64,000 bases of DNA from Nocardia arizonensis (GTDB lineage Bacteria > Actinomycetota > Actinomycetes > Mycobacteriales > Mycobacteriaceae): positions 186,001 to 250,000 of the forward strand of contig NZ_LGYZ01000067.1 of NCBI RefSeq assembly GCF_001310275.1, in the 5' to 3' direction. Shown here piece by piece: positions 54,970 through 64,000 of the stretch; position 1 is the first letter of the stretch; the number at the start of each line of letters is the position of its first letter. The notes beneath the pieces were generated by a model, which saw nothing but the letters and a program-made list of their open reading frames with translations, was not told the DNA's origin and did not search any database. Both the position numbers and the translations under genes were made by a program.

Positions 54970-55290
54970 TCAGCGGCGGTCGTCGAGGTCGGCCTCGACC
55001 ACCTCGGCGTCGACGACGTGTGGCTCCGCGCTCGGCGCGGCCGTGGTCTCGGCCGGTTCGGGCGCGTCGGCGTCGACATCCACCTCCGCGTCCTCCCGCG
55101 CGGCGGCGTCACGCCGCGCGGCCGCCGCCGCCTCGTTCATCTCGATGGCGTCGGTGATCCACTCGCCGATCTCGCGCGTCACCTCGGCCACGGTTCCGGT
55201 GATGATGGCGGCAATATTGCCGACATGCCGGGCGCCGGAGGACGTTAATTCCTGAATCAAATCCTTGTTGCTTTCGAATTTTCCGATCAT
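54970..55290 (-). CDS. Small acidic-tailed protein coupled to the desaturase gene
   Basis: A 106-aa protein. Residues 1-60 are helical (GKFESNKDLIQELTSSGARH, then IITGTVAEVTREIGEWITDA); the last about 45 are Asp/Glu/Ala/Pro-rich (EDAEVDVDADAPEPAE). Its ATG shares one base with the desaturase stop (TAATG), so it is made from the same mRNA. It may be a lipid-droplet or membrane-associated partner, but no family was recognised. Confidence 0.75.
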   Translation of the reverse strand: MIGKFESNKDLIQELTSSGARHVGNIAAIITGTVAEVTREIGEWITDAIEMNEAAAAARRDAAAREDAEVDVDADAPEPAETTAAPSAEPHVVDAEVVEADLDDRR

Positions 55291-56474
55291 TACACGCCCA
55301 CTTCGGTCGCCTTCCGCTGTCGCATCACGATAACACCGGGCGCGGCCTTCAAACGGAGCGCCGCGGGCAGGAATCGGGCGAAGCGGGATTCGTGGAGTGC
55401 GGGCGGGAGGGCGAGCGAGAAGATTTTCAGCCAGACCGAGCCGATCTGTTTGCCGAGCGGTCCGGTGTTGTAGGGCAGGCCGTACTTGCGGCACAGTTCC
55501 CGGACCTCCGGCGCCATCTCCGGGTAGCGGTTGGCGGGCAGGTCCGGGAACAGGTGGTGTTCGATCTGATGCGACAGATTCCCGGACATGATGTGGAACA
55601 GCGGAGAGCCGGTGATGTTGGCCGAACCGAGCATCTGCCGGACGTACCATTCGCCGCGGGTCTCCTCGGCGGTCTCCTCCTCGGTGAACGTCTGTACGCC
55701 CGAGGGGAAGTGGCCGCAGAAGATGATGGAGTAGGCCCAGATATTGCGCACCACGTTGGCGGTGGCATTGCCCGCGAGCGTGATCGGGAACAGCGGACCC
55801 GACAGCATCGGGAAGATCACGTAGTCCTTGAGCACCTGCCTGCCCGCCTTGCGCCACTGGCCGCGCAGCAGATGTTTCACCTCAGACCACGAGCGCTTGC
55901 CGCTGACGACATTCTCGATCTCGAGGTCGTGCGCCATCACCCCCCACTCGAACAGCATCATGAGCGCGAAGGCGAAGACCGGATTGCCCAGTCGCAGCGG
56001 ATTCCACTCCTGCGCCTCGTCGATGCGCAGGATGCCGTAGCCGATATCGCGGTCGCGGCCGTGGATATTGGTGAAGGTGTGGTGCATGTAGTTGTGCGAA
56101 TGCTTCCACTGATCGGCCGGGCAGACCGTGTCCCACTCGAATTCGCGCGAGTTCAGATCGGGTTCGCGCATCCAGTCGTACTGGCCGTGCATGACATTGT
56201 GGCCGATCTCCATGTTGTCGAGGATCTTCGACACGCTGAGCGCGCCGACCGCGGCCAGCCAGAACGGCGGCAGGAAGCCGAGATACATCAGGCCGCGCCC
56301 GGCGATCTCGAATCCGCGCTGCGCCTTGATGATCGAGTAGATGTAGGCACGATCGCGTTCGCCGAGATCGGCGACGACGCGGGCGCGCAGCTCATCGAGC
56401 GCCTTGCCGAGTTCTTCGACCTGGTCGGCGCTCAGAACCAGCGGGCCTTCCTCGGTTTCGGTCAGTATGGTCAT
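55290..56474 (-). CDS. Membrane acyl-CoA desaturase (DesA3/linoleoyl-CoA desaturase type)
   Basis: Di-iron stearoyl-type delta-9 desaturase of 394 aa introducing a double bond into saturated acyl chains for oleate synthesis. The three histidine boxes are complete: HNVMH 92-96, HNYMHH 127-132, HQIEHH 302-307. ATG 56474 has AAGGAG about 8 nt upstream. It sits 12 nt downstream of an electron-donating reductase, as DesA3 (Rv3229c) does with Rv3230c in M. tuberculosis, and shares the reductase's promoter region with a divergent TetR gene. Confidence 0.93.
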   Translation of the reverse strand: MTILTETEEGPLVLSADQVEELGKALDELRARVVADLGERDRAYIYSIIKAQRGFEIAGRGLMYLGFLPPFWLAAVGALSVSKILDNMEIGHNVMHGQYDWMREPDLNSREFEWDTVCPADQWKHSHNYMHHTFTNIHGRDRDIGYGILRIDEAQEWNPLRLGNPVFAFALMMLFEWGVMAHDLEIENVVSGKRSWSEVKHLLRGQWRKAGRQVLKDYVIFPMLSGPLFPITLAGNATANVVRNIWAYSIIFCGHFPSGVQTFTEEETAEETRGEWYVRQMLGSANITGSPLFHIMSGNLSHQIEHHLFPDLPANRYPEMAPEVRELCRKYGLPYNTGPLGKQIGSVWLKIFSLALPPALHESRFARFLPAALRLKAAPGVIVMRQRKATEVGV

Positions 56475-56486
56475 CGTTTCACTCCT

Positions 56487-57590
56487 TCAGATCGCGATGT
56501 CGACATCGCCGACGGGTGCGTTGATACACAGTTGGATGGGCTGATCCGTATCGCTGTCGGTATCGCCGGTGCGCAGATTGCGGGTGCATCCGCTGCGACG
56601 AACCGCCGTGCAGGAGAAGCAGATTCCCATCCGGCAGCCGTATTCCGGCGTCAGCCCCGCGGCCTCGGCCTGTTCGAGCAGACTCGCGCCGGAGTTGGCC
56701 GCACTGACCCCGCTGGTGGTGAAATGCACCGTGCCGTGCGCCTGTTCGGTCACGGCGGGCGCGGCCGCGAGGGTGAACTCCTCGGTGTGCAGCCGGTCCG
56801 ACAATTGCTCGGCCTCGAAGATCGTGCGGACGGCGTCCATCAGCGGCCGCGGACCGCAGACGAAGGTCTGCGCCCGCGCGAACCAGGGCGCCACGCGCTC
56901 GAGTTCGTCGTAATCGAAATGTCCGCCGCCACTGATCTCGGTGCAGGCGCCCGGCGTATCCGCCGCGGTGGCGCGGCGACCCGGGTACCGCAGCTCGACC
57001 CGCATATTGCCGTGCGCGCGAGCGATGGCCTCGAGTTCGTCGCGGTGCGGCACCAGCACCGGCGACCGCGCGTAGTGCAGGAACACCAGTTCACCCGAAT
57101 AGCCCTCGGCCGCGAGAGTGCGCAGCATGGACAACACCGGGGTGATCCCGCTGCCCCCGCTGATCAGCAGCATGCGCTCGGGCCGGACCTCGGGCAGCCG
57201 GAATACGCCCGCGGCGGGCGCGAGGTCGACCACCATGCCGGGTTCGGCCTTGTGGTGCAGGTACTGCGAGACCAACCCGCCGCGGTGCGCCTTGACCGTC
57301 AACTGGATGTGGCGTGATCGCCCCTTCTCCGCGTTGACCGGCGAATAGCAGCGGGTGTGGCGGACACCGTCGATGACCACGCCGATACTCACGTACTGTC
57401 CGGCCGCGTGCCCGCGCCAGTGCCGGGTCGGGCGCAGGGTCAGTGTCACCGATCCCGGGGTGCTGCGGCGCACGTGCACGATCTCGGCGCGCATCCGCCG
57501 CGCGGTCAGGGTCGGACGGACCAGTTCGAGATAGCGATCCAGCGGGTGCGGCGTGGTCAGGGTCTGCACCAGATCGATGAGATCCACCAT
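56487..57590 (-). CDS. NADPH-dependent 2Fe-2S flavoprotein reductase for the desaturase (Rv3230c-like)
   Basis: A 367-aa electron-transfer protein. An FAD/NAD-binding ferredoxin-reductase module (CYSPVNAEKG, SGGSGITPVLSMLRTLA, FVCGPRPLMDAVR) precedes a plant-type ferredoxin domain with cluster ligands Cys319, Cys324, Cys327 and Cys355. It passes NADPH electrons directly to the adjacent desaturase. ATG 57590 has GGAGAAA 5 nt upstream. It is the first gene of the operon and lies just behind the palindrome at 57637. Confidence 0.92.
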   Translation of the reverse strand: MVDLIDLVQTLTTPHPLDRYLELVRPTLTARRMRAEIVHVRRSTPGSVTLTLRPTRHWRGHAAGQYVSIGVVIDGVRHTRCYSPVNAEKGRSRHIQLTVKAHRGGLVSQYLHHKAEPGMVVDLAPAAGVFRLPEVRPERMLLISGGSGITPVLSMLRTLAAEGYSGELVFLHYARSPVLVPHRDELEAIARAHGNMRVELRYPGRRATAADTPGACTEISGGGHFDYDELERVAPWFARAQTFVCGPRPLMDAVRTIFEAEQLSDRLHTEEFTLAAAPAVTEQAHGTVHFTTSGVSAANSGASLLEQAEAAGLTPEYGCRMGICFSCTAVRRSGCTRNLRTGDTDSDTDQPIQLCINAPVGDVDIAI

Positions 57591-57636
57591 GAGGTTTCTC
57601 CGTACCTGTCGTCGGACTGCAACGGGCGAATTTTTC

Positions 57637-57654
57637 AGTGCACATATGTACACT
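57637..57654. promoter_or_regulatory. 18-bp palindrome, likely TetR operator for the desaturase operon
   Basis: AGTGCACATATGTACACT has half-sites AGTGCACAT and, reversed, AGTGTACAT: 8 of 9 positions match. It lies 47 nt upstream of the reductase start and about 105 nt before the TetR start, in the shared divergent promoter. Confidence 0.7.
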
Positions 57655-57760
57655 CAACAAGTGTGACCGATGGACCGCACCCGGTGTCAACCGGCAACTT
57701 ATGTGACGCGACTAACAACCCAGGATCAGGCGAATGGTGAACGAATGTATGCTCACCGCG

Positions 57761-58378
57761 ATGACCGATCAGGCGGAGACCCGACACGAGCGCAAGGAGC
57801 GCACCCGGCAGGCGCTGCTGGACAGCACCCTCGCGCTGGCCGCCGACCGCGGATTCGCAGCTCTGAGCCTGCGTGAGATCGCCCGCGCGGCGGGCATCGT
57901 GCCGACCGCCTTCTACCGGCATTTCGCCTCGCTGGAAGACCTCGGCGCGACCTTGGTGGACGAGGGTGTCACCGCGCTGCGCCTCGCCCTGCGTGAGGTA
58001 CGTCGCAATACGGACGCGGGCGTGGAAGATACCGTTCGGTTTGTTTTCGACCGAGTCGGACCCCTCCGCGAACTGTTCGGCTTCCTGACCCGCGAACGCC
58101 ACGGCGGCTCCGCCGCACTGCGCACCGCCATCGCCCTGGAGATGCAGCTCATCGTGCGCGAACTCGTCGCCGACCTGTCCCGCATCCGCGCACTCGACGA
58201 GTGGAGCCCGCGCGATCTGGAAATCGCGGCCGACCTACTGGTCTCTACCGTCGCCGACGGCATCGCGGCCTACATATCCGCCGCACCCCGCGAAGCCGCC
58301 GCCATCATCGACCGCACCGTCATGCAGATGCGCCTCATCGCCCTCGGCATGGGCGCCTGGAGACCGCGGCAGCGCTAG
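57761..58378 (+). CDS. TetR-family regulator divergent to the desaturase operon
   Basis: A 205-aa repressor-type protein. The N-terminal helix-turn-helix covers about 10-60 (QALLDSTLALAADRGFAALS, LREIARAAGIVPTAFYRHFA); the rest is a helical ligand-binding domain, and the GIVPTAFYRHF recognition helix resembles the FabR/DesT group of unsaturated fatty acid regulators. It probably controls the desaturase genes in response to acyl-CoA. ATG 57761 follows TATGCT by 7 nt (leaderless); ATG 57734 is an in-frame alternative. Its stop overlaps the convergent transporter stop by 4 nt. Confidence 0.9.
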   Translation: MTDQAETRHERKERTRQALLDSTLALAADRGFAALSLREIARAAGIVPTAFYRHFASLEDLGATLVDEGVTALRLALREVRRNTDAGVEDTVRFVFDRVGPLRELFGFLTRERHGGSAALRTAIALEMQLIVRELVADLSRIRALDEWSPRDLEIAADLLVSTVADGIAAYISAAPREAAAIIDRTVMQMRLIALGMGAWRPRQR

Positions 58379-59706
58379 AGCGCCGACCTGGATTCGGGTC
58401 CGCGCACGGGAACGAGTACGGCGAGGCCGACCCCGAGGACCAGCAGCAGGCCGATGATGCCCGCTCGTTCGGCGTCGAATACCCAGACGAAGAAGCCGAA
58501 CAGAGCCGGTGAGAGGAAGGACGCGGCGCGACCGGTGGTGGTGTAGAGGCCGAACATCTGGCCCTCGCGGCCGGGTGGCGCCAGCCGGGCCAGGAACGAG
58601 CGGGCCGATGACTGCGCCGGGCCCACCGAGATGGTCAGCAGCAGACCGAAGATCCAGAACAGCACCGGTCCGGAGACGAACAGCAGCACCACGCCCCAGA
58701 CCAGCATCGATCCCAGCGACACCACGATGACCGCCTTCGGTCCGATCCGGTCGTCGAAGCGGCCCGCCACCAGCGCGCCGAGTGCCGCGACGACATTGGC
58801 GGCGACCCCGAACAACAGGACGTCGGCGTCGGCGATCCCGTACACGCGCACCGCCAGCACCGCACCGAAGGTGAACACGCCCGCGAGCCCGTCCCGGAAG
58901 ACCGCGCTGGCCAGCAGGAACCCGACCGTGCGCCGGTCCACCGCCCACAGTTCGCGCAGATCCCGCCACAGCACCCGGTACGACCCGAGGAAGCCCGCGC
59001 TCGCCGCCCCGGGATCGGCGTCGGTGCACGGCATCTCGGGCACGGCGAGCAGCACCGGCAGCGCGAAGACCGCGAACCACACCGCGGCAAGCAATGCCAC
59101 CAGCCGGATGTTCAGGCCGTCGTCGACGGGCACACCGAGCAGCCCGCGATTGTCGCCGTCACCGGCGATGAATCCGAAGTAGCAGATCAACAGCAGCACG
59201 ATCCCGCCGAAATAGCCCATGGCCCAACCGAAGCCGGAGACGCGGCCGACGGTCTCGGGCGTGGACACCTGGCGCAGCATGGCGTTGTACGGCACGCCCG
59301 CGAGTTCGAACACCGTCGAGCCGACCGCGAGCAGCGTGAGGCCGAGCCACAGGTCGCGATAGTCGTCGTGCACGAAGAACAGTCCGGCCATCGACGCGAC
59401 CGTGAGTGCGGTGAGCACGCCGAGCGCCCGTTTGCGACGCGCGGAGGCGTCGAAGTACTGGCCGCTGACGGGTGCGGTCAGCGCCACGATCACTCCGGCG
59501 ATGGCGATGGCCCAGCCGAGCCAGGCGCTCGCGCTCACCCCGCCGGGCAGATCGTCGCCGACCTTGTCGGTGAGATACACCGAGAAGACGAAGGTCAGCA
59601 CGACGGCCTGGAATGCCGAGGACCCCCAGTCCCACAGCCCCCACGCCACTACCCGCCCGCGCCCGGCGGCCTGCCCAATGGTCGCCTCGGCGTTCACCTC
59701 GGTCAT
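58375..59706 (-). CDS. UMF1/Atg22-type MFS transporter
   Basis: A 443-aa membrane transporter with about 12 helices. It begins VVAWGLWDWGSSAFQAVVLT, the hallmark of the UMF1 (Atg22-like) branch of the major facilitator superfamily, and has a long central loop (EMPCTDADPGAASAGFLGSY). The substrate is unknown; amino acids are exported by the yeast member. ATG 59706 follows TAGGCT by 7 nt and has no Shine-Dalgarno. It is divergent from the PadR gene across a 112-nt gap. Confidence 0.9.
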   Translation of the reverse strand: MTEVNAEATIGQAAGRGRVVAWGLWDWGSSAFQAVVLTFVFSVYLTDKVGDDLPGGVSASAWLGWAIAIAGVIVALTAPVSGQYFDASARRKRALGVLTALTVASMAGLFFVHDDYRDLWLGLTLLAVGSTVFELAGVPYNAMLRQVSTPETVGRVSGFGWAMGYFGGIVLLLICYFGFIAGDGDNRGLLGVPVDDGLNIRLVALLAAVWFAVFALPVLLAVPEMPCTDADPGAASAGFLGSYRVLWRDLRELWAVDRRTVGFLLASAVFRDGLAGVFTFGAVLAVRVYGIADADVLLFGVAANVVAALGALVAGRFDDRIGPKAVIVVSLGSMLVWGVVLLFVSGPVLFWIFGLLLTISVGPAQSSARSFLARLAPPGREGQMFGLYTTTGRAASFLSPALFGFFVWVFDAERAGIIGLLLVLGVGLAVLVPVRGPESRSAL

Positions 59707-59770
59707 GCCGCGCAGCCTAATGCGGATTCGGCGGCGTCCGCACGGGTCGAAGCGCCAATCATGCCGTATA

Positions 59771-59811
59771 TATGCACCCAGTTGCATAGTACCGAGCGTT
59801 CCGTCTATTCT
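59771..59811 (+). promoter_or_regulatory. padR promoter overlapped by an inverted-repeat operator
   Basis: TATGCA (59771-59776) and TGCATA (59783-59788) form a perfect inverted repeat with a 6-nt spacer. The right arm overlaps a -35-like TTGCAT (59782-59787), which is 18 nt from the -10-like TATTCT (59806-59811). The start codon follows after 7 nt, so transcription should begin at or next to the ATG. The layout implies autorepression by PadR. Confidence 0.7.
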
Positions 59812-59818
59812 GTCCGCC

Positions 59819-62420
<2,602 letters not shown>

Positions 62421-62442
62421 GGCCATCGCCTAGGCTCGCAGC

Positions 62443-63246
62443 GTGAGCCTGCCAGCCCCCACTTCCGACAATCGCGCGGTCGTCACCGGCGCGTCCTCCG
62501 GCATCGGAACCGCCCTCGCCGCCGAACTCGCGGCGCGCGGATATTCGCTGATCCTCGTCGCCCGCCGCGGCGAACTGCTCGCCGAATTGGCGCAGCGGCT
62601 CACCGCACGGCACGGGATCACCGCGGAGGTGCGCGCGGTCGACCTCGCCGACCGCGCGCGGCGCGCGACGCTGGCCCAGGAGTTGGCTACCCGCGATATC
62701 GCGATCCTGTGCAATAACGCGGGCGTGGCGACCTTCGGCGCGGTCGCCGACCTCGATCCCGAGGTGGAGCGGTCGGTCATGGAGCTCAACGCGGTCGCGG
62801 TGCACGATCTGACCCTGGCCGCGCTGCCCGGCATGCTCGCCCGCGGCGGGGGCGGCATACTGGTCACCGGATCCGCCGCGGGCAACATGCCGATCCCCAA
62901 CAACGCCACCTACGCCGCGAGCAAGGCGTTCACCAACAGCTTCGCCGAATCGCTGCGCGGTGAACTGCGCGGGCGCGGCGTGCACGTCACGCTGCTCGCG
63001 CCCGGCCCGGTGCGCACCGACAACCCGGAACAGACCGAGGCATTCGTGGCCGACAACAAGGTGCCCGAATTCATCTGGGTCTCGGCCGAGCACACCGCCA
63101 AGATCTCGCTGGACGCGCTCGCGCGCAACAAGATGCGAGTCGTTCCGGGCCTGCTCGGCAAGGGCATGAGCGCGGCGGGCCAGTACGCTCCGCGCGCACT
63201 GTCCGCCCCCCTCGCGGGGGCGCTGTACCGGCGTCTCGGATCCTGA
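62443..63246 (+). CDS. Short-chain dehydrogenase/reductase
   Basis: Classical SDR of 267 aa. The cofactor motif TGASSGIG is at 15-22, NNAG at 91-94, catalytic Ser144, Tyr157 and Lys161 (YAASK). The Arg41-Arg42 pair after the second strand suggests NADP(H) preference. The C-terminus (MSAAGQYAPRALSAPLAGAL) is typical of actinobacterial acyl/keto reductases; the substrate is unknown. GTG 62443 follows TAGGCT by 6 nt without a Shine-Dalgarno, so it has its own leaderless promoter despite following fadH closely. Confidence 0.92.
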   Translation: MSLPAPTSDNRAVVTGASSGIGTALAAELAARGYSLILVARRGELLAELAQRLTARHGITAEVRAVDLADRARRATLAQELATRDIAILCNNAGVATFGAVADLDPEVERSVMELNAVAVHDLTLAALPGMLARGGGGILVTGSAAGNMPIPNNATYAASKAFTNSFAESLRGELRGRGVHVTLLAPGPVRTDNPEQTEAFVADNKVPEFIWVSAEHTAKISLDALARNKMRVVPGLLGKGMSAAGQYAPRALSAPLAGALYRRLGS

Positions 63247-63284
63247 CCCGAATACGGTCAACAATTCGTCAAGATCGGATCACC

Positions 63285-63301
63285 GCGGGTCATGAACCCG
63301 C
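63285..63301. terminator. Short hairpin after the SDR gene
   Basis: GCGGGT and ACCCGC (6 bp) around the loop CATGA, about 40 nt after the SDR stop. Weak on its own but well placed. Confidence 0.4.
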
Positions 63302-63389
63302 AAACGTAGCGTTCACGCCGCGGCATCCGGCGTATTCCTGACAGCGACCCCGCGTACCGAACAGCGGGGGACGCCACACAGGAGACACC

Positions 63390-64000
63390 GTGACGCTGCT
63401 CGAAATCTTTCCGTCGCTGCGGCCGAGCGTATCCGCGCGCCTCGACCCCGCGGTCTGGCCGCGCGACACCCACTACGACGACACGGGCCGGGTGACGATC
63501 GGCGGTGTCGCGCTCGCCGATATCGCCGACCGGTACCGAACCCCGAGCTACGTCTTGGACGAGGCCGAGGTCAGGGGCCGCTGCCGCGACTACCGGGCCG
63601 CATTCCCTGAGGCCGAGATCATCTACGCGGGCAAGGCGCTGATGATCCGCGCCGTCGCCGACTGGGTCAGCCAGGAGGGACTGTCGGTGGACGTGTGCTC
63701 GGCGGGCGAACTGGCCATCGCCCTGGCGGCGGGCGTACCCGCGCAGCGCATCGTCATGCACGGCAACGGCAAGACCTCCGACGAACTGCGGGCCGCGGTC
63801 GCCGCGGGCGTCGGCCGGATAGTGGTCGACTCGCTCGCGGAGATCACGTTGCTCTCCGCGCTGGTCACCCGGCGCCAGCGGGTGCTGCTGCGGCTGTCGC
63901 CCGGAATCGACGTGCACGGGCATCCGGCCGTGCGTACCGGCGTGCTCGATCAGAAATTCGGCTTCCCGATGGGCAGCGAGGCCGCGGCCGAGGCCGTGAC
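63390..64000 (+). CDS. Diaminopimelate decarboxylase-like PLP enzyme, 3' end outside window
   Basis: The first 203 residues of a fold-type III (alanine racemase-like barrel) decarboxylase of the LysA group, which forms lysine from meso-diaminopimelate. The PLP lysine is Lys82 in IIYAGKALMIRAV; LSVDVCSAGELAIAL, MHGNGKTSDELRAAV and QKFGFPMG are LysA landmarks. GTG 63390 has AGGAG 7 nt upstream. No argS, hom or thr genes are next to it, where the main actinobacterial lysA usually lies, so this could be a paralogue. The symbol is left open for that reason. Confidence 0.85.
   Translation, partial: MTLLEIFPSLRPSVSARLDPAVWPRDTHYDDTGRVTIGGVALADIADRYRTPSYVLDEAEVRGRCRDYRAAFPEAEIIYAGKALMIRAVADWVSQEGLSVDVCSAGELAIALAAGVPAQRIVMHGNGKTSDELRAAVAAGVGRIVVDSLAEITLLSALVTRRQRVLLRLSPGIDVHGHPAVRTGVLDQKFGFPMGSEAAAEAV

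Noticed and set aside
55392..57317. 641-codon open frame on + opposite the desaturase and reductase
   Set aside because: It crosses two well-identified genes on - and has no recognisable domain.

Overview
The window is about 68-70% GC with very high third-position GC. It carries an orphan operon of type VII secretion (ESX) substrate type, a mycothiol-type DsbA reductase, trHbO and a DesA3-type desaturase with its own reductase. This points to the Mycobacteriales (Corynebacteriales), most probably Nocardia or a close relative. No phage, plasmid, IS element or CRISPR array was seen. The window reads as ordinary chromosome with one degraded mobile remnant beside a tRNA.

Region 1 (1-24 kb) keeps the gene content I recall for M. 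tuberculosis Rv2464c-Rv2478c: nei, rpiB, the Rv2466c-type reductase, pepN, a DUF5130 gene, aglA, glbO, an HNH nuclease, the Rv2474c/Rv2475c homologues, the giant NAD-glutamate dehydrogenase gdh, an EttA-type ABC-F protein and an SSB paralogue. It has two insertions: an M48 protease, and a block of ferredoxin reductase, DGPF protein, ECF42 sigma factor, Nudix and purC. The aglA-glbO-HNH segment also appears inverted. A small membrane gene resembling the cytochrome oxidase subunit CtaJ overlaps the DUF5130 gene.

Region 2 (24-39 kb) holds a threonine [15 protein letters not shown] enzyme, a CopD-CtaG fusion, tRNA-Arg(TCT) followed by a recombinase-like remnant, a SigK-like ECF sigma factor, a FadR regulator with a sterol-desaturase-like enzyme, an OafA-type acyltransferase, a PAP2-DAG kinase fusion, a small lipoprotein, a NatAB-type ABC exporter, and a KhtTU-type K+/H+ antiporter pair.

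Region 3 (39-45 kb) is the least ordinary part. Three overlapping genes encode an EspC-like protein, a WXG-like helical protein with a low-complexity tail, and an 842-aa acidic single-pass membrane protein. A 58-aa gene lies just upstream, and no ESX machinery is in view. A Sir2 deacylase follows.

Region 4 (45-54.4 kb) has a fused indolepyruvate ferredoxin oxidoreductase, an orphan EctB-type aminotransferase, a three-gene ABC-2 exporter and a DUF4389 membrane protein. Region 5 (54.4-64 kb) has a DUF4254 gene, then a desaturase-reductase operon with a small acidic partner and a divergent TetR gene across a near-perfect palindrome. An UMF1-type transporter and a PadR-fadH operon share an inverted-repeat operator. 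An SDR and the start of a LysA-type decarboxylase close the window.

Many genes lack a Shine-Dalgarno sequence and instead show a TANNNT hexamer 6-8 bases before the start codon, as expected for leaderless transcripts. Convergent gene pairs are often separated by long perfect hairpins without a T-tract.
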